Shown here in pieces: positions 12,206 through 23,535 of a DNA stretch of 64,000 nucleotides; positions within the stretch are counted from its first letter, which is position 1; every line of letters begins with the position of its first letter. A program made the translations under genes and the position numbers. This DNA comes from Spironucleus salmonicida. Taxonomy: Eukaryota; Fornicata; Diplomonadida; Hexamitidae. The notes beneath the pieces were generated by a model. That model ran no database searches. It saw only the letters and a list, made by a program, of their open reading frames with translations, and was not told the origin of the DNA. The stretch spans positions 860,001-924,000 of the forward strand of contig CM035319.1 of NCBI GenBank assembly GCA_000497125.2, in the 5' to 3' direction.

Positions 12206-12937
12206 ATGAACTATTAATTACCAAAATATGCTATACCTACATCCTAGTAAGGCAATTAGGCAGCTTAAAAAATTTAAACGCAATATAACAGTGCTAGTTT
12301 TGTTCCAGCGTAGTAATCTTCATATATTCCAAATTAGTAATCTCTAATTAGTGATGCATCCAACTATTAAGTATTAAATCAACCATAATAAGACACACCT
12401 TCATATATTCCATTATCTTATATTAATTAGTTATAAGAGTAAACTCATAGGTCTAATTTAAATTAAGCTGAGCCTATTTTACCAGTCTTGCCAGTACAAG
12501 AAATTAAAATTGAGATATCAGGTGCTTATGAAGATATTGAGCCATTATAAGTACCAGAAATTAATACGGTAATATGAGAAACTATTATTCACTAAATTTA
12601 AAAACATTCATCTATATTTTCTTTATTATATTGTTTAAAACCCTAAGGTTAATATTACCATAATTGAACCTACTAAACATCAGATTCAATAGGAATTTCT
12701 TGATTATGTATCACAACGGTTATACCACTTTATGAGTCTTTTAAAATTTCTTAGAATCCGTCCCTTATTATATTCACAGAGGGAGAGGAGGTATCAATAG
12801 CAGTTCTATGTGATTTTGTCTCTACAAATAAAACTGAATCGGAAAATCTAGCTTTGGCATTGATTTACCGACCGTCCTAAGATTTAAGAGTCGCATTCAT
12901 TTCAGCTAGCTTAATTTAGGTAGACAGGAGTTATTGA
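12206..12937 (+). CDS. Gln/Pro/Tyr-rich protein, possibly with two introns
   Basis: ATG at 12206 opens a frame rich in Q, P, S and Y (segments SSYIPN and PSYIPLS), ending PVQEIKIEISGAYEDIEP and reaching TGA at 12575. Two further protein-like stretches follow in shifted frames. Both become continuous if GT-AG introns at 12569-12647 (79 nt) and 12708-12736 (29 nt) are removed. All junctions are then phase 0, giving 207 aa ending SASLIQVDRSY at TGA 12935-12937. Introns of about 30 nt are known in diplomonads. Without introns the gene is 123 aa (12206-12577) and the rest is a broken remnant. Many Gln are TAA/TAG. No family recognised. Confidence 0.5.
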
Positions 12938-13350
12938 AAGTAATATAGAATAAAATAAGTATTCTAAACCACAAATATTTTGTGGTTCATATCTATTGCA
13001 TGTAGAGGCTTGTCTGAATCTCTTGTTTCCTTTAAAAATATAATATAATTTTTTGAATTAGATTATTTAATGTATATTAATCATGTATTTAAAAATATAA
13101 TATCTCCCTAATGATTATAGGTTGTGCAAGAATTACAATCGTGATACTTGTTATATTCAAATATTAGATATTATGTGAACTTCAAATAAAGGATACATTT
13201 TATAATAATATTTTTAAATTTATAAACCAAATATTAATAAGAATAATATTATGATGGAGATCAATACTGAATTTGTGATTTGCAAACCACATTCTTAGTA
13301 TATAAATAGTGGACTAATACCATTTTTCGTATACCTCTTTAGAAATTATA
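12938..13350. other. AT-rich intergenic region with a 21-bp hairpin
   Basis: No gene seen. At 12967-12987 lies a perfect inverted repeat with 9-bp arms and a 3-nt centre, about 30 bp after the end of the preceding gene. A 3'-end or processing role is possible but not shown. Confidence 0.5.
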
Positions 13351-13593
13351 ATGAAGCACTAATATGATTTTTGGTCACCGGATTAAACCTCATTAATTTT
13401 ATAAGAGATACTAAATTATGAAAAGAGCAACACTAAAAAATCATGGATACGCATTGGACTAGCTGTGGGTAAGTCGCCTAGACAATGTTATGACTTTTTC
13501 ATTAAAAAATATTCCAAACTTAGTGAATAACCATAAAAAGTATTCAATGACGACTAAATATAGTCGCTAATAATGCTGTTCGGCAACTAATGA
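13351..13593 (+). CDS. Single-SANT/Myb-like small protein, 80 aa
   Basis: Starts MKHQYDFWSPDQTSLI. A SANT-like helix-turn-helix covers residues about 7-50, with the first Trp at residue 8 (FWSPDQ), the second at about 31 (SWIRIGLAVGKSPRQCYDFF) and an aromatic in the third position. Several Gln are TAA/TAG and the stop is TGA. Myb/SANT modules bind DNA or histone tails. With only one repeat and no other domain, it may be a small DNA-binding or partner protein. It belongs to a group of small Myb-like genes in this window (13.4, 17.9, 20.7 and 34.2 kb). Confidence 0.72.
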
Positions 13594-13814
13594 ATGTTCT
13601 ATTTTATCATTATCAAAAACTAGTTTTAAACTTTTAAACCAAATTTGTAGACTAATATAATAGTAAGTGATTAGTATTTATGTTATGCATATTTTCAAGT
13701 TATATTAAAAACATGTTATAGTATTAAAAGAGTAAAATATTTATATACCTGTGATATAGAAATATATAATAAATAACTAATTAAGCTTTATATGTCTCAT
13801 TTATAAATATTATT

Positions 13815-14657
13815 TCAACTTACCTTAACCTCTCCTTGTTAAACCCAGCCAGAAACAGATAGCGTTAATAACCAAATATATTCAACATAGTTATATTCAG
13901 TTATTCTGTGTACTAATAAACCTAAAAATGTTCTAGAAAATCCATTCTGGGCCTGAAACAATTTAACTATTTCAGGATTAAACGTTATAACTTATTTTAT
14001 CAATACATCTTTTGCACCATTACCAACAATCCTTTCTTGGGGGCTCATACGTTTCTTTATGTCATCCCGTGTAGTTTTATCAGTCCAAATAAGTTTAAAA
14101 TGATAGATAATTAGAGAAGCTGTAATAAGAAATGATAAAAATGAAATGATGATAGAAATTCCTAAAATAATATAACTACTTATTTCCCAAATCTGAGAGT
14201 AAATAATCAAGTATATGTTTATTGCAAGTGACGAAATGGATAGAATGAAAATAGAAATTATGAACATTATAAAATATGCATAATTTCGTATTCCAATACA
14301 TGTTCCTACCCATGAGCAATGATGATCTAAATACACAACACATTTTTAACATATATTGCAATGAGAGGTTCCAGGAGGCTTAGGAAATCCACAAGTTATG
14401 CAAGGTAACGCATAAAAGGTGCAATTATAAATAGATACGGTAATAGGTTCATCAGAATCTATAATATTGTATTTATTTGATTTTGGAACATATCCTGGAT
14501 CGGTAAGACTTGTAGCAAAAAAGAAAATATATCCTATAACAGTCAGAGAAGGAACTACATAACATAATTTTTATTCAGCTTACACTGAAATAGAATGAAG
14601 GACTAGATTGGTCTATGTTAAAATAATGAATAGCACCAATGGGATCTCTATTTTCAT
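13815..14657 (-). CDS. DHHC-type protein S-acyltransferase
   Basis: 280 aa integral membrane enzyme that transfers palmitate to cysteines of membrane-associated proteins, usually at Golgi or plasma membrane. The order is: two N-terminal membrane helices (about 5-20 and 38-55), the cysteine-rich domain with CITCGFPKPPGTSHC, NICQKC and the catalytic DHHC near residue 110, two further helices (about 124-150 and 160-185), and a TTRD motif close to the family TTxE. The C-terminus is short. Gln in the zinc-binding part is encoded by TAA. ATG at 14657 gives a standard topology. About 430 bp separate it from the SerRS gene. Confidence 0.93.
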
Positions 14658-15085
14658 TAATTTATTATATAATTTATTATATTATATATTTAATATTATT
14701 ATATTTACATGTATAGATTAAAATTTTAAAACCATTCAAATTATATATACACTATCAATAAGAATTCTCTATGCATGTATTAATAATAAATAATTATCAT
14801 ATATTTGCTATTAAATGAACTTGAACTAATATTTTTAGCTAAAAATGTTATATTTTAGAGCTCGTAAAATTGTTTAATAAGTAAAATATGGAGATTTTAA
14901 TAATATTTCTGTATCTTTAGGGAAAAGTTGTCTTTTAGAGTATTGCTATTATTTAAATAGCCTTATATAGGTAATAATTCAAATATAAAAATTATTACAT
15001 ATAAAACTCTAATATAACAGCATAGAAATATTTATTAAACGAATACAAATTTATAACAAGGTTATTACAAAATCAAAATTACGTA
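14658..15085. other. AT-rich intergenic region
   Basis: Lies between the 3' end of SerRS and the 5' end of the acyltransferase. No gene or RNA seen. Confidence 0.6.
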
Positions 15086-16495
15086 TCACTTTTATAACTG
15101 AATTTCAAATGGGAATTTGTCAACACCCATATAGTTCCTTAACGCTTCTGGAACTTCGATAAATCCATCCTTTTAGCAATTTTCAACTATAGCACACATA
15201 GTACGTTCAGTAGCAGTTAATGTAGAATTAAGGAGATGGTAATATTTCTTAGATTAGTCTTTAATATTCAAAGCTCTAGATTAGAAGTCAAGGCAGTTTG
15301 AACATGATACAAGTTCTCTATAACACTGAGAGGCTGGGAACCAACCTTCGAGATCAAACTTACGGCAGGCAGCATCATTTAATGCACCTGATACAATATC
15401 TACAACTCTATAGGGAATATTCAAAGAATCATAAAATTCCATAGAAAGGGAAATCATCATAGCATGTAATCTATGAGAAAGCTCTGGCTTACAAAGAATC
15501 AGTTATTCAACCTTTTCAAATTAATGAATTCTGAATATACCTAATGTATCTTATCCATGTTTACCAACTTCCTTTCTGAAACAGCTAGAATATCCGCCAA
15601 ATAAAATTACACCTTATTCAAATTCTTCTTCCGTTAAAGGTGCATATTATTCGAAATACCCTTTATGAGTTTCAGTGTAATACTTTGACTTTAAAGCTTC
15701 TCTATATTACTTATAACCATTATTAAAAGCCTTAATATCAACAACTTCATCCGAGAAATAGCTGCAAAGACTTTATTCGCTAGTAGCAATAAGATATTTA
15801 TCATTGCCTTCACCAGAGACCTTATAAAGTTGTTCATCAAAATCAGCTAGTTGAGCACATCTAGCCATAACATTCTTTTCTAAAAAGAATGGTGTCTACA
15901 TAGTTATGAATCCACGAGATGCAAGGAACTTCTAAGCATATTATATTAATGCTTAATTTAAAAGTGCACCAAATCCGCATAAGAAATAACCTCTGCTTCC
16001 AGCCACTTTAGTACCTCTAATGGTATCACTGCCATTGATAGCCTTAAAGCAACCAATGTGGTTCAACTTAGCTTGAGGGGGAAGATCTTCAGTCTTATGG
16101 GAGCTATAACGAACACAGTTATTTTCTTCATCATTAGAAACAGGAACATCTTCAGGAACAAGATTTCCGATAGTATTAACTTTGTTATCTAGTGAACTTT
16201 CTAAAGCAGAGCAAGCATCGTCAGCAGTTGCAATCTTCGCTTTTGCCTGAGTAATTTATTCAGTTAAATCATCAGTACTCTCATTAGCTTTCTTGGCTAC
16301 TGCAAATTGCTTTGAGAGATCATTTAATACCTTTCTGGCCTGAGCAAGATCGTAAGATGCTTTGACCCACTGGTTATCAAGCTCGATGATTTCGTCTACA
16401 ATTTCAACAGATTAAAAACGTTTACGTTATGATTCACGTACGAGTTCAGGGTTACCACCTTTAGCAGTTCTGAAAAGATTAATGTCTATGGGCAT
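15086..16495 (-). CDS. Seryl-tRNA synthetase, cytosolic
   Basis: 469 aa class II aminoacyl-tRNA synthetase that charges tRNA-Ser. The N-terminal long coiled-coil arm (about 25-110) contacts the tRNA. Motif 2 holds [19 protein letters not shown] and HQFEKVEQ, and motif 3 has [18 protein letters not shown] followed by CSNCLDFQSR. The length matches eukaryotic cytosolic SerRS. About a dozen Gln are TAA/TAG, including conserved positions, and the gene closes at TGA. ATG at 16495 is the first in frame and gives the normal N-terminus MPIDINLFR. Single copy, AT-rich coding, no sign of introns. Confidence 0.96.
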
Positions 16496-17590
16496 TAAGG
16501 AGTAGTGGAATGGGAAATAATTTTTTATTTTTAACGATAATATATTCAGTATTGTATATAAATTATTTGTGATTCAAATCGGCATAAATAATAGCATATT
16601 TACCTAATGAAGGTTAATCTAAAAAGTGTTAGTTATAAAAATAAATATATTTGTTTTAAAATAAACACTAAAGGGTATTTTTGCCATACTTAAACCGCAT
16701 AATAAATTTCCATTATAATACTTTAACCAGTATGGGAAGCAAAAAATTGTGCAAATTTATTTTTCTTAAAAGGCTTATAATAACCCCTTAATAAATACTT
16801 CAAATCATTATTTGTGATGTTACGTAGATATCCTAAAATTTAAATAATATATGAATTATAAGAAATATACGTTAAATAAGTAGATTTTATTCAATAGTAC
16901 ATTAGCTCTCAATGTTTAAGGTATGTTTTATTTAATTATAAGTATTTCCATTTCTTATCATAATTTTGTTACATTTATTTTCCTAAAATCTCATTATACA
17001 TAAACAGCTATTAGTATTACAACGTACAATAATACTTACACTTCTGTAATCTCATATCTGGCGTATTTTAGTCTTAATTTGCCATTTATTATTATGTTAT
17101 CTAATGGCTATCAAAGCATCAAACAAATAATTTATGCTACAATTATCACTAAAATCAAGTTAACAGATATGTTTCAACACTAACTCCTTATCGAATGCCC
17201 AGGTGCACTAGGTTTTAAACCTTTTTGCAGCGATGCGAACTATTCAAATATATACAAACTATTATTATAGATTATATAAACTAATATCTATCGAAAACCA
17301 AAAAATGCAATACAGATTTCAACCAAAATGTAACCACACAACGTGAAATCTTACCATCTACACGCCAGCGCCACATATTTCTAACGCATAATAATAAGCA
17401 TGACGTCTTAAAGATACGTCAGTTTTTAAAGTTATTTGCGGCGATGCGGCTCTCAGCGTAGTTCAAGATGCTGTGTGAACGCGGCAGTGAACAGTTTTAT
17501 CAAAATTAAATTTTTTTCACTATATCACCTGCTGCGATATCGACGCTGCGCGCAGAAGCGAAGTGTGGTTTGTTAGGGAGGATTTGATGA
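16496..17590. other. AT-rich region with ambiguous open frames
   Basis: Upstream of SerRS. A 166-codon plus-strand frame runs from ATG 17094 to TGA 17592, and a 47-codon frame from 17444 to 17587 overlaps it in another register. Neither shows a recognisable domain. Frames this long can occur by chance with one stop codon. At least one of the two is noncoding, perhaps both. Confidence 0.4.
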
Positions 17591-17854
17591 ATGAATTTTG
17601 ACGAATTGCACTGCATTATATCAGATACCACGTATACCGCTATTTTCGCATTCTGCGCGCTTGTGCGCACCAGTCAGGCGTAGTTGAAACGTAATTTTGA
17701 CCCGCACTGTGGCTTCGCTGGGATGCGTTATATCAGTTGTCTGAAACTCACATAAGTGCAAAACGTGAAATGCAGGCAGATGGCGAAGTATCAGAGCCCT
17801 GTGTGGATCCGCAGAACGCCAGGATTTGCTAAAACGCCACGGCCAAAATACTGA
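17591..17854 (+). CDS. Hypothetical protein, 87 aa
   Basis: Starts MNFDELHCIISDTTYTA and ends RTPGFAKTPRPKY before TGA. Composition is mixed, with a hydrophobic stretch near residues 10-27 and a basic Pro-rich tail. It converges on the SANT gene at 17874-18131, with a 19-bp gap. No family recognised. A chance frame is possible. Confidence 0.33.
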
Positions 17855-17873
17855 AATCTGCGATTTCCGGCTC

Positions 17874-18131
17874 TCACTTCTGGTTCAGCAGCGCGATAAT
17901 GCCGCTCAGAAGCAGATCGTCGTTGTCTGCTGATATAATGAACTGTTTTTCCGAGGTTTGCTCGTACAACTCTCCAAAACCGTCTTGGACCATCTTCGTC
18001 CACTTATTCTTCAAAATCGAGACGGTAGAGTCGGGAAACTGCTTCTGCAGAATTAGCCGCCATTTCTTGCCATAGCGCTACACCGCTAGTGCCAGCTGCT
18101 CCTCGCGTTCGAATGTCCAGTAAAGCTTCAT
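17874..18131 (-). CDS. Single-Myb small protein, 85 aa
   Basis: Starts MKLYWTFEREEQLALAVQ. The single Myb repeat spans residues about 4-46, with Trp at 5 and 24 (GKKWRLILQKQFPDS) and a third at 42 (LKNKWTKM), the R3-type spacing. A polar and acidic C-terminal tail follows (about 50-85). A paralog at 34190-34444 is almost identical over the first 46 residues. A Gln is TAG here and CAG or TAA in the other copy. Probably a sequence-specific DNA-binding microprotein, or a competitor of larger Myb proteins. Another reading frame on this strand is also open but lacks an ATG. Confidence 0.8.
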
Positions 18132-20169
18132 TTTGTACTGGTAAAATATACAAAGGGCCAATGAAATATCGATAATTCGAATATAATTCTTTGAACAATT
18201 CGAAAATTTAGAAAAATCAAAAAAATGAGTAGAAATAAACTATTTATTTGCGTAAACGTATTATAACCCTTCAAAATATTTGCTCTTCCAAATATGTGGA
18301 AATCGCAATACTTAGTTTATACAAATAATAATTGATAATTATCTATTTTACAGCTCTGTAAAACATTGTACAACAGTAATTATTTAAATATAATAATAAA
18401 TAAATTTATGCACGAGTAATATACTATGAAAAAAATTAGCACAAATATTAAACTACTTATATTTGATTCAAGTTAAAAGAAAAAACTAATATTTACATGG
18501 TTTTAAAAAACGATAGATTAGTATATTAGATAGCTAGAACTTTTATAATCTAATGATAATAACTATTATTTTGATTTCTGGGCCTGATGTTTGTGAAGTA
18601 TACATGTTGTAAAACGTATTAAATTACATAGTATATATCAAAAAAGCTTTAATAATGACTTGTTTCTATTATATTTTTTTAAGTGAATTAATTCTTTAAA
18701 ACATTCCACATTACTAATTTCTATTAATAAAACTTTAAATATTTATTAAAATTTATAAAATTTTCAGATTTTTATACTCATAGATATTAGTGAAAATATA
18801 TATCAGTAAGTTGTGTATTTTAAGTAAATGGCATTTATTTGAAAGATAAAAAAATGTTGATATAATAACCAATTTCCGACTAGGACTATAATAATGTTAA
18901 AAATATTGAATAATTCATTATTCACATATATCAACCTAGTATTCACATACTTCATGTTTAATTTGTGTTTTTTCTAAAACTAAATTTGCGATTTCTCATA
19001 AAAATAGTAGATTTTACAATCAGAAATAACCATAACACTTAATTTATAATAGAATATATGTTACTTAACGTAATATACGTGAACATATTCAAAGATTCAA
19101 AATGATACATTTAATTAGTCAAAAATAAAATGGTATCGTTGGCAAATACATTAGAATTATTAATTAATAAACTAATTTATTACTATTCAATTACTTTAAG
19201 TGATACAATTATTATCAATAACGAAGATATTTTTTTAATAAATATTAATATTTTTACTTTCAATTTACTAGCAGTTATTTTTATTATAAACATATATTAT
19301 TGTTATTAGCAAATAAGATGATTAAAATTTTTATAATTTGTGTATTCTATTTAACAAATCAAAATAATATTATATTATATGGAAATATTAGAAACATGGA
19401 TGGAAATATTATATTCAATATGAAAATTCATTCAAACTGCCAGATTTATTATTTCATCGATTATCACCATATATTCAGTTTTTATATATAGCATTACTAA
19501 GGTTGTTACCGCTACCAAACTTGAGTTTCAAAAGAATTTTCCTAAGCTAATTAAATTCCTGTTAAACACTGAATGTCTACTTATTAATCCACTATATTTT
19601 CTAGAGTACTTTTATAATTTTTGATTTAATAAAATATGGCCACCAAACTAACTATAAGAATTAAAAGAAATCCGAGATAAACTGAAATAATTTAAGTATA
19701 TATTAGAAACGAATTTTTAGGTGTAAAGCATTAATCATTTTAGTTTTTTCCATAATTGAAATCCATTGCGGCCTAATTTACTTATAAATTTTACGAAATA
19801 AGTTAGCTTATTGTTTAACTATTTTTATTTTATTAAGTTAACCTGCAATAACTATCCATCTCATATTTATCTTTTTATATATGATTAAACTGAGTAATTT
19901 ATTAAGTTAATAAACAATCAAAGTTATTCACATTAGACTGCAAAATCATAGTTTAATCTTTTGCTTATCTACAAATATTAACAATATCATTATCTAATCT
20001 TTGTATATTCTTATTTCCATGCATTTATATCTATAAATCTATGTTAGGATTATTTATATTTAAAAGTTAATCATCTGGATACAGATTATCCATCTGGCAT
20101 TGATTTATCATTTTATTTATAGTATATGAAATACAATATAGTATTATAATAAGGTATTTTCCACTTTAA
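18132..20169. other. Long AT-rich stretch with tiny doubtful ORFs
   Basis: About 80% AT. Four plus-strand ATG-to-TGA frames can be drawn at 18426-18587 (53 aa), 18894-19082 (62 aa), 19318-19524 (68 aa, hydrophobic N-terminus) and 19636-19884 (82 aa, starts MATKLTIRIKRNPRQTEI). Only the last has a somewhat convincing composition. None shows a known domain, and frames of this length are expected by chance. Confidence 0.45.
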
Positions 20170-20568
20170 ATGCTTTTATTTCCTGGATAAGTAATCTCTC
20201 ATGATAACTCATTATAATCGGGAGATAATACATATTGGTAAGATAATTAGCTGCTAGCATAGGTTATTGGAAAACTTGAAATAAATGATAATAAGGCAAA
20301 AGTAGTTCCATTAAACTCATTAGCCTAACCGAGAAATGGGGATATTGCCATTGCTACCGTTTAGTTTATTACCCAGCAAAAAAGTTTGTTAAATATTGTA
20401 TCAATAAATGGGTAGCGCTGTAATTTTAATGGGGTATTGCGAATATAAGATGCAAAATAATAGCGATTGTCTGTAAACCAGATCATATAGTGCCAGGTTC
20501 TTTAAATGTAGAGTGGCATCATTAATGTTTCTACTTTGGGCGATGATATGGGGATAGTTAAGGTCTGA
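20170..20568 (+). CDS. Exosome subunit Csl4 (EXOSC1-like)
   Basis: 132 aa. The N-terminal domain begins MLLFPGQVIS, the usual PGQ start of Csl4. The S1/OB domain follows (about 55-130), with NGDIAIATV, NGVLRIQDA and a terminal LGDDMGIVKV, which line up with the family pattern VGD.V...V / G.IR.QDVR / LGD......LGVV. Csl4 is a cap subunit of the RNA exosome, which trims and degrades RNA 3' to 5'. The protein is shorter than animal Csl4 (about 195 aa) and lacks the C-terminal zinc-ribbon. About ten Gln are TAA/TAG. It lies 111 bp upstream of the Myb-like gene. Confidence 0.85.
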
Positions 20569-20679
20569 TTTTTAACTAGTATTGCTTTTATCTTTTAAGT
20601 TTATTTAAATATTATATCTTTATTTCTATAAATCGCTCCATAAGTGTCGCTCCATTTTTCACTTCTTTTCACTCCCTCA

Positions 20680-21270
20680 ATGGAACGCGATTATCGTCCT
20701 TCTTACAACAACCAGAAAAATGACCGTGAACAGCGCCCTCCTTATCGTGACGACCGCAATGGACGTCCGAATAACAATTACCGTTCAAACGACAGACCAA
20801 TGAACACCAGACCCGTTTTTTGGACACCTGAAATCGTTGCTAAGTTCTAAGAGCTCGTACCCCAGCACACCAAGGACGGCATCATTGACTTCAACACTAT
20901 CGCCCAGCTTATCGGATCCAACGCCCACGCTTGCCTGAACAAGTTCACTTCCCTCAACGAGCCTACCTGGACCGAGCTCGAAGTCCTTCAGCTAACCAAC
21001 AAGTGGACTGAATCTAACGGATGCGTCACCTTTGAAGAGCTCGCCGTCCTTTTGGCACCCCACTCCCTCCAGGGAATCAAGATGAAACTCGAAAACACTA
21101 TTCGTGAAAGAAAATTAGTGCCTACCTACAGAATGGTCTCTAACACCCCAATCTCCATCGTATACGAGATCAAAGAGCTTGCCGAGAACTCAATATTTTC
21201 CAAAAACTACAACATCCCTAAAAAATTGAACGAGTTGACAGAGCTCCTCAAAACCTTATTATCCCAGTGA
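20680..21270 (+). CDS. Divergent two-repeat Myb/SANT protein, 196 aa
   Basis: A basic Arg/Asn/Asp-rich N-terminus (1-45) precedes two SANT-like repeats. The first is at about 47-90 (FWTPEIVAKFQELVPQH ... LNKF), the second at about 96-140 (TWTELEVLQLTNKW ... KMKLENTI). A polar helical tail follows. Trp spacing is looser than in Myb Y. The likely role is DNA binding or a chromatin adaptor. ATG at 20680 is chosen because frames further upstream lack an ATG. One TAA and one TAG encode Gln near the first repeat. It is followed 45 bp later by a GC-rich hypothetical gene on the same strand. Confidence 0.72.
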
Positions 21271-21315
21271 TATATCACCTAATTATCTTTTCTTCAAAGC
21301 CTGCGAGCCCTAGCA

Positions 21316-21957
21316 ATGCGCCATTTTTCATCGCCGCAGGCCGTCGTGCAGCATCTCCTGCGCGTCTCCACGTCGCTAACGCTCGCGATTCTGCCGCTTT
21401 CGCGCGGCGCGGGCCGCGCGGCGCTGCGGGACGTCTGCCTCACGGTTCTCCTGGGCGCGTTTTCGGGCCTCGACGCCGCGCTGCCGCCGGATGCGATTTC
21501 GCGCTTCCTGGCGCAGCAAATCGCCCAAAATCTTCAGGTTCTGCGCGCCGTTTCGGGCGTCGCGGCGCCAGAATTTCGATTTTGTGACAAAATAGGAAGG
21601 GGAAAAATAGGAGTGGAAAATCAAAATGAATTTGAAATCTCAACGTTCTATTTTTGCGCATTTCCGGCGTCGCTAAAAGTGGAGCGGAGTCCGTTCCAAA
21701 ACCTCGAATTTGAAGCGCAGGAAAATGCTCGCGAGCACGCTCTGGAATTCGCTAGAATTCAGGCGTTTTTTGGCGTCAAATCGGCCGATTTCGAGGCCGA
21801 AAGTGCCGTTCGCGCGTCGCGTTTGTACGAATTGGAGCGGGTGGCGCGCGGGGTCAGCCGGCTCCTGGGCGGTGCGCACGAGCACGTGCTGGCTGCTGCA
21901 GAGCTGCTGCTGCGCTGTTACATCGAGGGCGGAAAATTTGACGCGTTGGTGGAGTGA
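21316..21957 (+). CDS. Hypothetical GC-rich helical protein, 213 aa
   Basis: Starts MRHFSSPQAVVQHLLRV and ends at TGA. Mostly predicted helix, Ala/Leu/Arg/Phe-rich, with no clear membrane segment. A less structured insert (about 94-118) reads through AT-richer sequence in the middle. No family recognised. It is single copy in the window and marks the switch from AT-rich to GC-rich coding. Confidence 0.6.
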   Translation: MRHFSSPQAVVQHLLRVSTSLTLAILPLSRGAGRAALRDVCLTVLLGAFSGLDAALPPDAISRFLAQQIAQNLQVLRAVSGVAAPEFRFCDKIGRGKIGVENQNEFEISTFYFCAFPASLKVERSPFQNLEFEAQENAREHALEFARIQAFFGVKSADFEAESAVRASRLYELERVARGVSRLLGGAHEHVLAAAELLLRCYIEGGKFDALVE

Positions 21958-22502
21958 AGTTAAATCGTGTTTATATTGTATAATAATAGTAATAGGGTGT
22001 AAGTGGAAGGGAAAAATAATAGTATTTATATTGTATAATAATTATAGTAGTTGTAAGGATGAAAATAATGGAAATAATGGAAATGAGAATTAAAATGAGA
22101 ATTAGTAGAAGCAGAATTGGAATTAAATGAAGGGAAGGAGTAATGGATATTTGAATGAGCGGGAAGTTAACGGAGGGCAAGTTAGCTTGCTTCAGCATGA
22201 CCGTTGGGAATATGTGTTCTAGGCGGCAGGAGTGAGTGTAGGGGGAGGTTGGCAGGCAGAGTTGGCAGATAACGGTAGCAGAAGATGGGAACCATTAGGC
22301 AAGCGTAGTGTATGTGGCTGGTATTTCAATCAGTCTTATTTTAAAAGTTAAAGTCCGTAGTTTTCTGCAGTAGTCCTAAAAATGCTCTATGCAACATCGT
22401 TTGCTCGCCACTGTGCAATAGTTAATACAGCTGAGGTAAGACTCAGTTGCCCATGTCTCCACGGATAGTCTATCGATGCTGCATTTTTTGGAAGGGGCTC
22501 AC
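21958..22502. other. Intergenic region before the GC-rich cassette
   Basis: G/A-rich simple-sequence tract at about 22060-22140, then mixed sequence. A plus-strand frame stays open across it, but nothing in it resembles a known protein. The edge of the duplicated gene M lies at about 22485. Confidence 0.5.
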
Positions 22503-23165
22503 TCAGACGCCGACCACGCGCAGGTACAGCCGCAGCCATGCAGCCAGGAGCACGAACAGGTTCACGACCCCCAGTGCGCAGGCGACCGCGTTGAGGGCGT
22601 TCCCGGCGAGGGAAGCAGCCGCCAGCGTGCTGAAGTCGAAGCCGTGCACCTGGGCCGCAAGGACGAGGAACACGTTGGCGGCGAGGCGCGAGAGTAGCAT
22701 CTTGCAGTGGGCGAAGAACAGCTGCTGCACCGCGCCGAGCCTGCACAGCCCGAGGAGGAAGGCCGCCCCGGCAGCACCCAGGAACACCGCCCGGATCGTG
22801 GCCGTGGGGCCTGCTGGCAGCGTCAGGACCGCGAGCTGGGCGGCGATGGCAAAGAGCAGCGCCGCGATGGTCGCCACCAGCACGTACACCTGGGCGCCCT
22901 GGGAGCGCAGCGGCAGGTTGTCGCTGAACTGGAACCAGCGCTCCGCGAACACATCCCCAAAGAGCTGCTCGTTCTCCTGCGTGCGGTCCGCCAAGAAGCC
23001 GGGGCGCGCCCGCTTCGGTTTCTGCTTCGATGCGAGAGGCTGTTCCGGGATGCTAGGATGCTCCTCGACGCGGAAGTTCGGGTTGGGAACTGCAGGGGGT
23101 GCGATATCCATCTGGGGTTGTGGTTCTGGGGACACGTTGCTGTCGACGCGGACTGCGAAGTCCAT
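22503..23165 (-). CDS. Four-helix membrane protein M (copy 1)
   Basis: 220 aa. The soluble N-terminus (1-85) is rich in Pro, Glu and Gln (MDFAVRVDSNVSPEPQ) and ends in an amphipathic segment with FGDVFAERWFQF. Four hydrophobic segments follow at about 92-115, 122-142, 152-172 and 185-212. There are no charged pore residues or catalytic motifs. The tetraspan layout with a cytosolic N-terminus suggests a secretory-pathway protein, but no family is recognised. Identical in length to the copy at 36095-36757. Homology stops just upstream of the ATG (AATA before it is shared, nothing beyond) and just past the stop codon, so only this gene was copied here. Confidence 0.8.
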   Translation of the reverse strand: MDFAVRVDSNVSPEPQPQMDIAPPAVPNPNFRVEEHPSIPEQPLASKQKPKRARPGFLADRTQENEQLFGDVFAERWFQFSDNLPLRSQGAQVYVLVATIAALLFAIAAQLAVLTLPAGPTATIRAVFLGAAGAAFLLGLCRLGAVQQLFFAHCKMLLSRLAANVFLVLAAQVHGFDFSTLAAASLAGNALNAVACALGVVNLFVLLAAWLRLYLRVVGV

Positions 23166-23226
23166 TATTTGGAAGGATGTCTTGCTTGTCCCCTTCCAAT
23201 TTAGTGAAAACAAAACAAATTTCGCA

Positions 23227-23535
23227 ATGATATGTAACTAATTAATTCCATTATCATGCGGTTTTGGCCGGGTTTGTTTGGATTCTGGAGTTTGTGCACC
23301 GCTATAATCTCATGAGCTTTATTTATCTCCTTGTAATGCTGATAGGTTTTGTGGTGTTTTAAAATGTCACGAACTTCTCTGCTCAGAATGTAGAAATGGC
23401 GATATTATAGATTAGTATATGTGTCAAGGTGGTAAGATGGTTTTATAGAGTCGTTTTACAGGTCTTGGTGTCATAGCAATAATTGGTTGGTTAGTGGCAG
23501 CTGGGGCATTTATGCTTAGGAGCCATAAGAAGTGA
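23227..23535 (+). CDS. C-terminal fragment of a cysteine-rich membrane protein
   Basis: 102 aa from the first ATG, ending at TGA. Cysteine pairs (CLDSGVC, CGVLKC, CSEC) precede one membrane helix (GLGVIAIIGWLVAAGAFML) and a short basic tail RSHKK. This is the standard end of hexamitid cysteine-rich membrane proteins: ectodomain, helix, basic cytoplasmic tail. The open frame continues upstream to the edge of gene M, so it is probably a 5'-truncated remnant left by a rearrangement at about 23165-23200. The tail differs from the full CRMP at 26 kb, so it derives from another family member. Confidence 0.62.

Noticed and set aside
17444-17587. 47-aa ORF, and a competing 166-aa frame at 17094-17594
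   Set aside because: They overlap in different registers with no domain in either; both within chance expectation for a one-stop code.
22447-23241. 264-aa plus-strand ORF opposite gene M
   Set aside because: Antisense shadow of a GC-rich gene; its Arg/Ser/Ala-rich composition is that of a shadow frame. Its end merges into the CRMP fragment frame only because no TGA intervenes.
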